Virus record (IMG/VR): IMGVR_UViG_3300009788_000007
Coordinates: 1 to 64,000 of that record
Reading direction: 5' to 3' (one strand)
DNA from: a virus
Length of the DNA stretch: 64,000 bases
Shown here in pieces: positions 7,055-15,669 of this stretch. The number at the start of each line of letters is the position of its first letter. Position 1 is the stretch's first letter. The translations under genes and the position numbers were made by a program. The notes under the pieces are model-generated. The model saw nothing but the letters and a program-made list of their open reading frames with translations. It was not told the DNA's origin and ran no database searches.

Positions 7055-7603
7055 ATGTTTATTGAGTTACAAGAAAAAGACACGGAAGAGCTACAACTTA
7101 TTAATATCAAGCACATTGTTAGCATAGAACCAATAACACATTATTTACAAAAAATACATTTTAATAACGATGACCAAACTACTTATTTAGTTAAGTACAA
7201 AGACCTAAAAGAAAAACTGCAAAAACTAACTGAACCAACTTTTTTTATCCATGCCCCAGGTGAGAGCCCATTTGATGCCAAAGCCGCACAAAATAAAGAG
7301 CTAGTGGCCGAGTGCGCTATCATGGTAGACACATTAACTACAATGTACCCAGGGGCTTTAGGTGATAGCTACACATATGAACACCTTGTAAATCTAGGGC
7401 ATAGATTGAACGGTAATGAGGTACCTCTAAAAGAAGAGCCCCTAAAAGAAGAGCCCCCTGAACCTATTATGGCAAAATTTGATTGCCACCACTGCGGGGT
7501 GTACGGGGTTAATGTGCCCTTATATGAATGGGAAGACTTAAACATAGAGCATGAAGACTGCCCAGAAAAACCAGACGAAAATCCAGACGAAAAACCAGAA
7601 TAG
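7055..7603 (+). CDS. hypothetical protein with a C-terminal zinc motif (182 aa)
   Basis: The protein opens MFIELQEKDTEELQLINIKH, a beta-rich region, and near residue 145 has a CHHCGVYG motif with another Cys and His in EHEDC, suggesting one bound metal. A duplicated PLKEEPLKEEP segment and an acidic PDENPDEKPE tail flank it. GGGAG precedes the ATG and a strong terminator follows the stop. Confidence 0.65.
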   Translation: MFIELQEKDTEELQLINIKHIVSIEPITHYLQKIHFNNDDQTTYLVKYKDLKEKLQKLTEPTFFIHAPGESPFDAKAAQNKELVAECAIMVDTLTTMYPGALGDSYTYEHLVNLGHRLNGNEVPLKEEPLKEEPPEPIMAKFDCHHCGVYGVNVPLYEWEDLNIEHEDCPEKPDENPDEKPE

Positions 7604-7606
7604 TCT

Positions 7607-7675
7607 AGTACCAAGGGGTTTGCTGCTCATAGCAGCTTTTTAGTGTCCCATCACTACCCCTTGGTACTTTTTATT
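7607..7675 (+). terminator. rho-independent terminator
   Basis: AGTACCAAGGGGT pairs perfectly with ACCCCTTGGTACT over 13 bp and is followed by TTTTTATT. A second small hairpin (GCTGCT CAT AGCAGC) sits in the loop, making a branched structure. It ends the first rightward transcription unit. Confidence 0.85.
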
Positions 7676-7722
7676 ATTTTACATTACTTTAGGGCTACTA
7701 ATGGCCCTTTTATATTTGCTTG

Positions 7723-7751
7723 TTGACTTTTACACATTACAACACTATTAT
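7723..7751 (+). promoter_or_regulatory. sigma70-like promoter
   Basis: TTGACT and TATTAT are separated by 17 bases, about 65 bases before the next gene and just after a terminator. It should start the second rightward unit. Confidence 0.7.
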
Positions 7752-7815
7752 ACTTATCTTTAAGCAGCTAACTAAAAAATCAACTGTAACTATTTAGAGC
7801 ATGGAGAAACTGGCA

Positions 7816-8598
7816 ATGGATAACGAAGACATAGTAAAAGAACTAAAAGAAGACACCACTGTAACAAAAAGTGACACCCCTTTAAGTATCGAAGATCACA
7901 TAACACACGACCCCACAAAATTAGAACAATTTTTAAAATTGTTGCCTTGTGAGTGGGTCAAAGCACTAGTTACAGGCGTAGATGAGCACAAACTCCTGCT
8001 TAATGATAAGAGTATATTATTTGTAAACCACATTGAAGATGTATCCCAGGACGCACAAAATAGAATATGGATTAAATTTACTTTACCCCGCAGGCGTGGC
8101 TGGTACCCCAACACTCCAGACACCCCCAGAGTACTTAATGACCAAATACCAAATAAGACCATGGCTATACCCAGCGAGTTCATAGCCGCAGTGATGCCCT
8201 TTAGTTGCAAACATGACGGCTACCTGCACCGCGACACCTGCGGCGATTGTGACATGCCTGTGGACGATATAATGCGCATAGCTAACGAAGGCTTCGTGAC
8301 CTCAAAGCGTTTCATTGATGATGACCCCAGCATTAAATATGCAAATTATGGTAACCGTAAAACACTCAAATTAGACATGCCTGTACCCAAGTACGCTGCA
8401 GGGGACACCCCTATAATTGAGGGTACTGAGTATTTAATTACAGACATAACTTATGAACTTACATACAAATTAGCTTACCCCAACGACCCCGACACCTGCA
8501 TAGCCGCTGTAACAGAAGAGATTTTACTAGCCCATCAACCTAGTTTAAATAACACAGAACCCACACCTGAACAAGAGGAAGGTAAAGATGAAAAGTAA
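7816..8598 (+). CDS. hypothetical protein with a His/Cys cluster (260 aa)
   Basis: The start at 7816 is chosen because GGAG lies nine bases upstream; the ATG at 7801 overlaps that site. Residues around 135-155 contain CKHDGYLHRDTCGDC, a likely metal site. The rest is a mixed alpha/beta protein with an acidic N-terminus and an acidic tail. It overlaps the next gene by 11 bases. No family is recognised. Confidence 0.65.
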   Translation: MDNEDIVKELKEDTTVTKSDTPLSIEDHITHDPTKLEQFLKLLPCEWVKALVTGVDEHKLLLNDKSILFVNHIEDVSQDAQNRIWIKFTLPRRRGWYPNTPDTPRVLNDQIPNKTMAIPSEFIAAVMPFSCKHDGYLHRDTCGDCDMPVDDIMRIANEGFVTSKRFIDDDPSIKYANYGNRKTLKLDMPVPKYAAGDTPIIEGTEYLITDITYELTYKLAYPNDPDTCIAAVTEEILLAHQPSLNNTEPTPEQEEGKDEK

Positions 8599-9199
8599 GG
8601 TGCTGGCACTAATAGACGGAATTGATATTGACATAGCTTTTAAAAATTCCTATGAAGCGTTCCACAAACCATGCGTAAAGTACATAAATTTAGTACGTAC
8701 TCAAAATTACACTGCTAAAATTTATGTTTTTGATAATGTTGAACTTAACGAACAAGGCTATTTAGTTAACCCACATAATCACGCATATAATTTTACAACA
8801 CATATATTAGTTGGGGGTGTGCGAAATGTTATCTTTGAAGTACAACCATATACATTAGGTGACTGGCAATTGTGTGAGTACAGCACCCCACTAAATGGGG
8901 GTGATGGAAGCGAGATAGTCACTAGGTGCAATTTAAAAGAAAAAAGTAATTATGACTACAACACATCAGTAGATATTTATAATATGGACCATAGACAAGT
9001 GCATACTATAATTCCTCGTACTGACAGAACTACAATACTATTTTTAGAGCAGTACAGAGACATAGTAGAAAAAACACATTACTTAAAACCTGAATTTGAC
9101 AACCACCATAATTGTATCCACCAAAAATTTAAAAATATTGCAGAATTTACTGAATGTTTAAAAACTATAAGAAGTTTAATAGTAGATGGTGATAACTAA
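8588..9199 (+). CDS. cupin-like protein (203 aa)
   Basis: The segment PHNHAYNFTTHILVGGVRN matches the first cupin motif pattern (H-x-H followed by a strand and G). A second His in DHRQVHTIIPRTDRTTILFL fits the second motif. Cupins are small beta-barrels that bind a metal; many are dioxygenases or isomerases, some are structural. GAGGAAGG lies before the ATG and the gene overlaps its neighbour. The fold is a tentative reading and no substrate can be named. Confidence 0.5.
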   Translation: MKSKVLALIDGIDIDIAFKNSYEAFHKPCVKYINLVRTQNYTAKIYVFDNVELNEQGYLVNPHNHAYNFTTHILVGGVRNVIFEVQPYTLGDWQLCEYSTPLNGGDGSEIVTRCNLKEKSNYDYNTSVDIYNMDHRQVHTIIPRTDRTTILFLEQYRDIVEKTHYLKPEFDNHHNCIHQKFKNIAEFTECLKTIRSLIVDGDN

Positions 9200-9573
9200 T
9201 GCCTGACCCTGACAACACCATACACATAATAAACAAATGGGTGCGCCTTGCTGATGTGTACCCCTGTGATATGTCGAACCCCCCAGGTACCTGCATAAAT
9301 AAAAAAATAAAAACAGGGCATAAGGTAAGGTACCTAAAATCTTGGGTAGTGGTGGAAGACCCAGATACAGGCGTGGCTGCCCCCAGGGTACTAGCACAAA
9401 ACCACCTGTGTAAATTCTGCTGGCAAAAACATAAAGCACTAATTTTAAAGCACCACAAGTTAGCAGCAAAACAAATACTACAGCAAGAGCATATGGCAGA
9501 CCTATTTGACAAAACAGTTGAGGCAACCCCTACAGGTAAAACAATGCCTGTTAAAAAAGAGAGTAGTGAATGA
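9199..9573 (+). CDS. hypothetical protein (124 aa)
   Basis: The product starts MPDPDNTIHIINKWVRLADV. It has Cys residues at PGTC and LCKFCWQKH, suggesting a small metal site, and a basic helical C-terminus. It starts on the TAATG overlap with the cupin-like gene. Function unknown. Confidence 0.65.
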   Translation: MPDPDNTIHIINKWVRLADVYPCDMSNPPGTCINKKIKTGHKVRYLKSWVVVEDPDTGVAAPRVLAQNHLCKFCWQKHKALILKHHKLAAKQILQQEHMADLFDKTVEATPTGKTMPVKKESSE

Positions 9574-9749
9574 TGGATATAAGCCGTATGCAGGATTTAA
9601 AATATGATCTAACTAAAGAAATAGCCAAAAAAATAAATGACTTCTGTTTAGAGACAGAATTAGAAGTAGATGGTATTGAGCTAACACCTGCACGTAGTAT
9701 AGGAAATCCTATAAGATACATAGTTAATATTGAAGTAAAGTTAAAGTAA
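9570..9749 (+). CDS. 59-aa hypothetical protein
   Basis: The product starts MMDISRMQDLKYDLTKEIA and has an N-terminal helix followed by two strands (ELEVDGIELTP, IRYIVNIEVKLK). Its ATG overlaps the TGA of the gene before it. Confidence 0.6.
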   Translation: MMDISRMQDLKYDLTKEIAKKINDFCLETELEVDGIELTPARSIGNPIRYIVNIEVKLK

Positions 9750-9761
9750 GGAGGTATGAGC

Positions 9762-10355
9762 GTGGGTAGGAAAAAACTAGTACCCAAAGGTAAATTTACT
9801 GTAGCATACCGTAAAGCGAAGAGCGCCCCAGAGCTTGCTGAAAAATTAGGTATAGCCATACCCACTGTGTATAAATTTATAACTAGGTACAACTTAAAAA
9901 ATTATGCAAGGGAACGAAAATTAATAACAGATAAAGAAATACTAGATGTTTTAAAGGAACACACATCGCTAAACCCTGCTGCACGTGAGCTTGATATACC
10001 CCCTACCTCATTAAGGCAGAGGTGTTACCGCTTAGGTATAAGCTTTACTGTAAATAGAAAAGTAAACAATAAAAAACTAGCCTTTAAATTTATTAAAGAG
10101 TACTGGGTTAAAACTGTTATTGACATAGCTAAATCTGCAAAAATGGAACCTAGACAAGTACGCTTTATGATGCAGAAATACAGTATTGATTTTTGTGTAG
10201 AAAACAAAGTGCCCATAATAACAAAGCTAACTGATTTAAAAATAGCAAATGAGATAATGAATAATAAGTCGCTGCGTAAAGACAGAAAAGCACTTGCTGA
10301 AGTAACAGGCCACTCTGTAGATTATATTAAAGAATATTTAAGGGGTGGTAAATGA
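9762..10355 (+). CDS. multi-HTH DNA-binding protein (197 aa)
   Basis: The protein is basic and contains at least three helix-turn-helix-like segments: SAPELAEKLGIAIPTVYKFI near residue 22, NPAARELDIPPTSLRQRCY near 72, and VIDIAKSAKMEPRQVRFMMQ near 120. Tandem HTHs of this sort are typical of phage transcription regulators and terminase-small-like proteins. GGAGG lies seven bases before the GTG at 9762, so GTG is preferred to the ATG at 9756, which almost touches the ribosome site. It is the best local candidate for a regulator of the repeated operators, purely by inference. Confidence 0.6.
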   Translation: MGRKKLVPKGKFTVAYRKAKSAPELAEKLGIAIPTVYKFITRYNLKNYARERKLITDKEILDVLKEHTSLNPAARELDIPPTSLRQRCYRLGISFTVNRKVNNKKLAFKFIKEYWVKTVIDIAKSAKMEPRQVRFMMQKYSIDFCVENKVPIITKLTDLKIANEIMNNKSLRKDRKALAEVTGHSVDYIKEYLRGGK

Positions 10356-10519
10356 CAATAAACAATAAAGATAAGTACGGCGCAAAAGAATGTTTTGCCG
10401 ATATTGTCGAATACCTTTACAGCAGGTCAACCGCTAGTGTTTGGTGGTTTAAACTGTCACAAATAATTATGTGGCTTATAGGATTTTTAACTGGGTTTTT
10501 ATTATGGGGGATCAAATGA
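10352..10519 (+). CDS. 55-aa membrane protein
   Basis: A charged N-terminus (MTINNKDKYGAKE) is followed by one or two hydrophobic segments (WWFKLSQIIMWLIGFLTGF). The ATG overlaps the preceding TGA and the TGA overlaps the next ATG. Probably a single-pass inner-membrane protein of unknown role. Confidence 0.6.
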   Translation: MTINNKDKYGAKECFADIVEYLYSRSTASVWWFKLSQIIMWLIGFLTGFLLWGIK

Positions 10520-10788
10520 CAGCAAAAGATAATGAGCTTAGCTATGAAGATCACCAAGCAAGGTTGTATAGAGTGTTATCTGTACCAATTGCAAAAGCCG
10601 TAATTGAGGACCCATTTTTAAACAACTGTTTTAATGTTGCAGTCAGAAACAAACTATCTGCCCATAAAATGTTAAGTTTAATGGTTGAAAAGCTTTATGA
10701 AAAAAGTACCGACCTTGACAAAAGGCTTCTTAAGATAGCTATGAACTCGACTACACCAGCCTGGAACACCCGTCCCAACACTAAATGA
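10516..10788 (+). CDS. hypothetical helical protein (90 aa)
   Basis: The start MTAKDNELSYEDHQARLYRV at 10516 is favoured by the GGGGG just upstream and by the ATGA overlap. The protein is helical with a Pro/Thr tail (TTPAWNTRPNTK). It is coupled to the helicase gene downstream and could be an accessory factor, but no family is recognised. Confidence 0.65.
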   Translation: MTAKDNELSYEDHQARLYRVLSVPIAKAVIEDPFLNNCFNVAVRNKLSAHKMLSLMVEKLYEKSTDLDKRLLKIAMNSTTPAWNTRPNTK

Positions 10789-12251
10789 TAGTTGATACCA
10801 CATACAGGCCCTTAGACAAGTTACAAAGTAATGCAGTAAGATTTGCCCACGATTTTAAATATTTATTTGGTCTTTTTATGGATGCTGGGGCAGGTAAGAC
10901 CCTTACTACAATAAGGCTAATTGCACCAGTACGACGTAAACAATTTTTACCCGCCTTAATATTCTGCAGGCGCGATGATTACCTAACCTGGAAATTAGAA
11001 TTAATGCGTGAAGGGTGGTCTGAAGATGATATGTTTTTTATCCACCATAAAGACAGTAAAAACCAAGAATTTATAGATACCCCCAAAGCCTGGAATTTTG
11101 TCACCTACGATTTAGTAAAAGGTAAGTACCCCAGGCACGAAAGCGGAAAGAAAAAGAAAAGAAGCAGAACAATTAACTTAACTGATGCAGGACAATGGGT
11201 AGAAGAGAACCAGCATGAATTTGAAATAGTAGCAGGCGATGAGCTGCATATGATTAAGTCATGGGATAGCTACCGCACCAAAGTAGTTCACAGCCTTATT
11301 AAACCCATCCCTAGAAGAATAGGTATGACAGCCACCCCCCAAACGAATAAGCTTATGGACCCATTCAGCATAGGCTTGTTCTGTGACCGTGGGAAAACAT
11401 TTGGTACTGACCACTATAAATTCTTAAGGAAATATTTTATTAATGTACCGGGTAGCGGGTGGTTTCCGAAGCGTGAAGCTAAAGAGCAGATAAGAGAAAA
11501 ATTCCAAAGGTTTAGTTACTGCGCAAAAGTAAAAGTAGATGTTATTGAGCGCCCACCCATTATTAAAGGCGTACCCATGATGGGTAAACAACGCAGGCTT
11601 TATGAACAGGTATTAAATGATTGGGAGCTTGAATTAGATAACGGCCAAATACTAGAATACAAATATGTGATGTCTAAAATGCACAAATTAAAACAAATAG
11701 CATCTGGATTTTATTATAAGGAAGATGGTACTGCTGTACGCTTCCCCTGCAAAAAGTTAGACTTAGTAAGAGAACATTTTCTATCGCCCGATTATTTTTT
11801 AAACAGAGATAAAATAGTTTTGTACGGATCATACCGTGAAGAAATAGATATGCTTTACGACCTTATGCAAAAATTAAATATCACTGCAATAAAATATGAT
11901 ATGACTGCACCGAAACAAAAAGAGGAAGCCCGGTTAGCCTTCCAAAACCAAAAAGAAATCAAAACATTTATAATAAACCAAGAAAAAGCTACAGGTATGA
12001 ACGAATTAATGGTTGCTTTTACAGCAGCCTATTTTTCACGCAGTTACAAAGTCACTGCAGAAAAACAATCTAAGGGTAGAATTTTACGCAAGGGGTCAGA
12101 GATACATGAGTTTATTGAGTACTATGATTACATGACAGAAAAAACAGTAGACCCACTTATCAGACAGGCCCTATACAGGAAAGTAGATATCGCACAATAT
12201 GTTATGCAGTTGGCAAATCGTGGGCATTCTGTCAGAAGCATCACATCGTAA
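10785..12251 (+). CDS. SNF2-type DEAD/DEAH-box helicase
   Basis: The 488-residue protein has the ordered motifs of superfamily 2: Q-like region at the N-terminus, Walker A FMDAGAGKT (residues 31-39), motif II AGDELHM (150-156), motif III GMTATP (180-185), and C-terminal half motifs including KIVLYGSYREEIDML and motif VI in SKGRILRKGS. Phage SNF2-like helicases of this size act in recombination, replication restart or DNA translocation. It lies two genes before the PD-(D/E)XK nuclease, and the pair may process DNA ends together. Family assignment is firm; the role is inferred. Confidence 0.88.
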   Translation: MIVDTTYRPLDKLQSNAVRFAHDFKYLFGLFMDAGAGKTLTTIRLIAPVRRKQFLPALIFCRRDDYLTWKLELMREGWSEDDMFFIHHKDSKNQEFIDTPKAWNFVTYDLVKGKYPRHESGKKKKRSRTINLTDAGQWVEENQHEFEIVAGDELHMIKSWDSYRTKVVHSLIKPIPRRIGMTATPQTNKLMDPFSIGLFCDRGKTFGTDHYKFLRKYFINVPGSGWFPKREAKEQIREKFQRFSYCAKVKVDVIERPPIIKGVPMMGKQRRLYEQVLNDWELELDNGQILEYKYVMSKMHKLKQIASGFYYKEDGTAVRFPCKKLDLVREHFLSPDYFLNRDKIVLYGSYREEIDMLYDLMQKLNITAIKYDMTAPKQKEEARLAFQNQKEIKTFIINQEKATGMNELMVAFTAAYFSRSYKVTAEKQSKGRILRKGSEIHEFIEYYDYMTEKTVDPLIRQALYRKVDIAQYVMQLANRGHSVRSITS

Positions 12252-12344
12252 CTACCGCACAAATGGCTTTAACTTAAATAAATTATACTTTAGTTTAGCT
12301 GAAACTTACTTTAGCTTATTTGAAAAATAACTTTAAAATAGTTA

Positions 12345-12374
12345 TTGACACGCTCCCACCTCCTATCCTATATT
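12345..12374 (+). promoter_or_regulatory. sigma70 consensus promoter
   Basis: A perfect TTGACA is followed by TATATT after 18 bases. It lies in the 217-bp gap before the nuclease gene and should drive the nuclease, recombinase and ssDNA-binding genes. Confidence 0.8.
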
Positions 12375-12409
12375 AAGCATCCAACCAAGCAGATAGAGGC
12401 GTGCATAAT

Positions 12410-12472
12410 ATGAGAGAGAAGAATTTTTTAACTGTAGTATCGCTACCCCTAATTTTAAGGGTTACAGCGTGA
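12410..12472 (+). CDS. possible 20-aa leader peptide
   Basis: A short frame MREKNFLTVVSLPLILRVTA starts 36 bases after the promoter with GAGG upstream and ends in GTGA, so that its stop overlaps the GTG start of the nuclease gene. The arrangement suggests translational coupling. An ACCC/GGGT hairpin and the nuclease's own AAGGG site lie inside it. Evidence is positional only. Confidence 0.35.
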   Translation: MREKNFLTVVSLPLILRVTA

Positions 12473-13449
12473 GGCCACTTTTAAGAGAGTGTAAATTCGC
12501 AGCCCCCATTATCCCTACCCGCTTTACCTGGACACACAGCTCTGTTAGTTTATTTCGCAGTTGTAAAAGAAAATTCTTTTGGAATTACTTAATGCTGATA
12601 CGGCCAAATTACCAAAATTATAATTTACTTATAGGCAGCGCTTTCCATAAAGCATTAGAAATTTGGTACAAGTTCCCACACAGACCCATGCATAGAATAG
12701 CCAGAAAGATATTTGAGCAGTTAAAAAAAGATATTATGGCCACTCAGAATTTTTATGATAGCTCAGACTGGGACAAGGCATCACAATTACTGCATGTGTT
12801 TACAGGAATGTGTCTAGGTTATGCAGCCCACTACAAAAATGAGCGTAAGAAATTCAGAAAAATTGAAGTGGAGAAAAATTTTAGAATTGAGTTTGAAAAC
12901 TTTGACTATGAAGGTCAGGTAGATATGCTCTATTCAACAAAGTACAAACGCTTTTTAGAAACAAAAACGGCATCCTTTGTAACTAATGTTTACATAAAAC
13001 GTTTAGAAATGGATAACCAGATACGGGGTTATTGGCTAGGCTTAAAAGAGGGACACGATTACACGCCTAAGTCATGCACTTACAATGTCATACGTAAGGC
13101 CCAACTGAGAAGAAAAAGCGGGGAAACACCAGATGAATTTAATGAGCGCATTGAGCTTGATTATCTTGAAAGGCCCGACCATTATTTTCATAGAGAAAAA
13201 ATAGTTATCCGCAAAGACGACTTAGAACGCTTTGTGGATAACTTACACATTGCAGATGCAGAATACCAGTACATTTTAAATAACTACGACCCTACAATAC
13301 CTGAAGCCTGGGGCACTAATGACAAACACTGCGATGCATACTTTAAACTATGTGAGTACTTTGAGCTTTGTACAGGTGGTTTAGACTACACCACAGAGGG
13401 CATGTTTGATCAACGCACAACAGCCCATAGTGAATTAGAGGATGCGTAG
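12469..13449 (+). CDS. PD-(D/E)XK exonuclease, Cas4/RecB-like
   Basis: The 326-residue product starts with GTG. It shows SSVSLFRSCKRKFFW (residues 24-38) and IGSAFHKALE (55-64), typical of the RecB/Cas4 nuclease fold, then the catalytic YEGQVDML (Asp152) and FLETKTAS (Glu164-x-Lys166). A Cys in CKRKF and three in HCDAYFKLCEYFELC near residue 290 could hold an iron-sulphur cluster as in Cas4 and AddB. Such phage nucleases resect DNA ends for annealing recombinases, and a Sak4-like recombinase lies downstream. Confidence 0.88.
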   Translation: MRPLLRECKFAAPIIPTRFTWTHSSVSLFRSCKRKFFWNYLMLIRPNYQNYNLLIGSAFHKALEIWYKFPHRPMHRIARKIFEQLKKDIMATQNFYDSSDWDKASQLLHVFTGMCLGYAAHYKNERKKFRKIEVEKNFRIEFENFDYEGQVDMLYSTKYKRFLETKTASFVTNVYIKRLEMDNQIRGYWLGLKEGHDYTPKSCTYNVIRKAQLRRKSGETPDEFNERIELDYLERPDHYFHREKIVIRKDDLERFVDNLHIADAEYQYILNNYDPTIPEAWGTNDKHCDAYFKLCEYFELCTGGLDYTTEGMFDQRTTAHSELEDA

Positions 13450-13743
13450 GTGGTAGATTTTAAAAAACTTTTAAAACCTAGGGTTATAAATAAACTCAAC
13501 AACACTACTGGTAGTTACGTATACATTGGCAGAGGTAGCCTTTGGGGTAATCCTTTTGTTGTAGGTAAAGATGGCTCTAGGGATGAAGTAATATTTAAAT
13601 TTATAAATTTCTATAAAAAGTCCCGCACCATAAGAGCCAAAAACATGCGGAAAAATATCAAGGATTTAAAAGGTAAAAACCTGGGGTGTTTTTGTGCCCC
13701 TGCAAAATGCCACGGTGATTTTTTATTAAAGAAGGCTAACTGA
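13450..13743 (+). CDS. DUF4326 protein
   Basis: The 97-residue product has the hallmarks of DUF4326: YIGRGSLWGNPF at residues 24-35, GKDGSRDEVI, and the C-terminal LGCFCAPAKCHGD motif. The start is GTG, directly after the TAG of the nuclease gene. DUF4326 proteins are common in phages and their biochemical role is not established; the conserved Cys/His cluster suggests a metal or catalytic site. Confidence 0.85.
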   Translation: MVDFKKLLKPRVINKLNNTTGSYVYIGRGSLWGNPFVVGKDGSRDEVIFKFINFYKKSRTIRAKNMRKNIKDLKGKNLGCFCAPAKCHGDFLLKKAN

Positions 13744-13744
13744 A

Positions 13745-14149
13745 ATGCAACATTACAAAACAATAGTTTTTTCTGAAATAACCTGCTATAAATGCCACAT
13801 TGTTTTTTGTGTTACAAATGACCATAAAGAAAGACTAATAAATACAGGTGATGAATTTTGTTGTCCTAGTGGCCATAACCAAAGCTACTCAGAAGACAAA
13901 GATAAAAAAAGAATTAAAAAATTAGAAAAAGAACTAAGTGACACCCACACTAGAAAAAACTTCTGGATGGACCAAGCCAACGCATCAGAGCGCTCTAAAT
14001 CTGCAATGAGAGGGCACTTAACTAGAAAGAAAAATCAATTAGAAAAAGTTAAAAAAGGCGTCTGCCCTTGCTGCGATAGATTTTTTGAAAACTTACATAG
14101 GCATATAAAAAACCAACACCCAGAATTTATACCTTTAGAGGATAACTAA
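13745..14149 (+). CDS. zinc-finger phage protein with coiled coil (134 aa)
   Basis: The N-terminus has CYKCHIVFC and FCCPSGHNQ, one zinc ribbon. A Lys/Glu coiled coil follows (residues 58-100), and the C-terminus is a C2H2 finger, CPCCDRFFENLHRHIKNQH. This three-part layout recurs in phage hypothetical proteins. It probably binds nucleic acid or protein; the target is unknown. Confidence 0.75.
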   Translation: MQHYKTIVFSEITCYKCHIVFCVTNDHKERLINTGDEFCCPSGHNQSYSEDKDKKRIKKLEKELSDTHTRKNFWMDQANASERSKSAMRGHLTRKKNQLEKVKKGVCPCCDRFFENLHRHIKNQHPEFIPLEDN

Positions 14150-14338
14150 ATGATAAAGAAAAAAGATTTGTTAGACCTTATTAAATGGGTTAATGATCAC
14201 CATCTTTTAAAACTAGAAGATGTCTTAATAAGTTGTCCAAAATGTGATAAATTGCATAATATAATTGATTTAAAAAGAGTTAAGCCAGCACCGCATTGTT
14301 TTGATTGTTTTATCAAAGAATTAAACAAAAATGAGTAA
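14150..14338 (+). CDS. 62-aa zinc-ribbon protein
   Basis: Two Cys pairs (SCPKCDKLHN and HCFDCFIKE) about 27 residues apart make a likely zinc ribbon. It starts right after the previous stop and overlaps the next gene by eight bases. Confidence 0.65.
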   Translation: MIKKKDLLDLIKWVNDHHLLKLEDVLISCPKCDKLHNIIDLKRVKPAPHCFDCFIKELNKNE

Positions 14339-14525
14339 TAAAGACAGAGCATATAGAAAATATTTAAGGATTGAGAAAATAAACGGCATGGCCAGTATCT
14401 CTGCAGCTGCATTAATAAAATATGTTAATGAAGATGATGATTTTAATATAGAAGATGCACATGAAATAGTTAAAGCTATGACTGATAGAATAGTATCTAT
14501 AATTGCAGAAAGAGAAAAAAACTAA
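14331..14525 (+). CDS. 64-aa helical hypothetical protein
   Basis: The product starts MSNKDRAYRKYLRIEKING and is helical and charged. It overlaps its neighbours at both ends by one to eight bases. No family is recognised. Confidence 0.6.
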   Translation: MSNKDRAYRKYLRIEKINGMASISAAALIKYVNEDDDFNIEDAHEIVKAMTDRIVSIIAEREKN

Positions 14526-14767
14526 TGAAAGTATTTTTTAAAGTAACTGAAACAGATAAGCAGATAGCATTAATTAATATTGATGATGTTGTGGCCATAG
14601 GCTCGATGACACGAAATCAGGCCCTAGAAACAATGAGTAACCCGCCTGAAAATTTCCCTGATAGAGTTTCTATAATGAGCATAAGGAACTCTACGGGAGC
14701 GAACGGCAAAATTGCTGTGCTTGAAAGTGTTTTAGAAATTTGGGATAACAAATTGGTAATTAAGTAA
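14525..14767 (+). CDS. 80-aa hypothetical protein
   Basis: The protein begins MKVFFKVTETDKQIALINID and contains a two-strand module with VVAIGSMTR and a C-terminal AVLESVLEIWDNK strand-helix. It is weakly like the N-terminus of the gene at 7055. Unknown function, probably co-transcribed with the Sak4-like gene. Confidence 0.6.
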   Translation: MKVFFKVTETDKQIALINIDDVVAIGSMTRNQALETMSNPPENFPDRVSIMSIRNSTGANGKIAVLESVLEIWDNKLVIK

Positions 14768-14775
14768 GGGAAACA

Positions 14776-15669
14776 ATGATTAAAAAGAAAAAACGTAAAG
14801 CAACTGAAGACAACGATTTACCAACAGCACCAAGTATGCCAGAACAAAGTATGGAGAGTGCAATATTTTGCTTCTTTGGTGTCCCCGGTATTGGTAAAAC
14901 ATTTTTAGTTAATGCTATGGCCCCAGGGAAAACTTACTTTTTATCTTTCGATAAGGGTACACGTTATCTTAACACTATGCGTAAAGAGATTGTTGATTAT
15001 GCAGGTATAGATGATATACTAACTAAGCTTGAAAAAAAACAAAGGAAAACAGGAAGCTTACCCTATGAAATTGTTTGTATTGACCATATAGACGCATTTG
15101 CATTGTGCTGCGAAACAAAAACAATTGAAGACTACAACGATAACAAAAAAGATAACCAACCTATTGCGACAAGACTAAATGAAGTCCATGGAGGCTGGGG
15201 AGCTGGTCAAGACATTTATGAAAAGCTAATGAGAAGATTACAAGCAAGGCTTTCACAGCTTGACGCTTTAATTGTTTTCATTGCCCATGAAGATGACAAG
15301 CCTGTAAAGATTGACGGTAAGGAATTTGAGCGTACCCAGCCCCGCATGGATAAAAGAACCTGGAAAGTTTTTACACCGTTAATGCATATCATAGGTAGGA
15401 TGTCATGGAAACGTGTTAAGGTAAAGGGTCGTGCTGTTAAAGTTCGCATACTGCAAACAATACAAACAACTGATGACCTCGTTACTAAAGACCAAACAAA
15501 TAGAATAAAACCAGATATTGATGAACCGCATGAGTTAATTGATACTACTAAACATGTAGAAAAATTTTTAAAGTCATTTCGAGAAAGGGAAAGCAATGGC
15601 GACAAAGACAACAAAGAAGAAGAAAAAATCAACAAAAAAAGGCGTAAAAAAGGGCGCAAAAAAAGATAA
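14776..15669 (+). CDS. Sak4-like RecA-fold annealing/recombination ATPase
   Basis: The 297-residue protein has Walker A FGVPGIGKT (residues 34-42) and Walker B EIVCIDHID (98-106), followed by HGGWGAGQDIYEKL and a sensor-like ALIVFIAHEDD strand. This is the pattern of phage Sak4/AAA_24 nucleotide-binding proteins, which are single-strand annealing recombinases of the RecA superfamily. Its immediate partner is a DUF669-type ssDNA-binding gene, a recurrent pairing. The last 24 codons overlap that gene and encode a Lys-rich tail (KKRRKKGRKKR). Confidence 0.82.
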   Translation: MIKKKKRKATEDNDLPTAPSMPEQSMESAIFCFFGVPGIGKTFLVNAMAPGKTYFLSFDKGTRYLNTMRKEIVDYAGIDDILTKLEKKQRKTGSLPYEIVCIDHIDAFALCCETKTIEDYNDNKKDNQPIATRLNEVHGGWGAGQDIYEKLMRRLQARLSQLDALIVFIAHEDDKPVKIDGKEFERTQPRMDKRTWKVFTPLMHIIGRMSWKRVKVKGRAVKVRILQTIQTTDDLVTKDQTNRIKPDIDEPHELIDTTKHVEKFLKSFRERESNGDKDNKEEEKINKKRRKKGRKKR

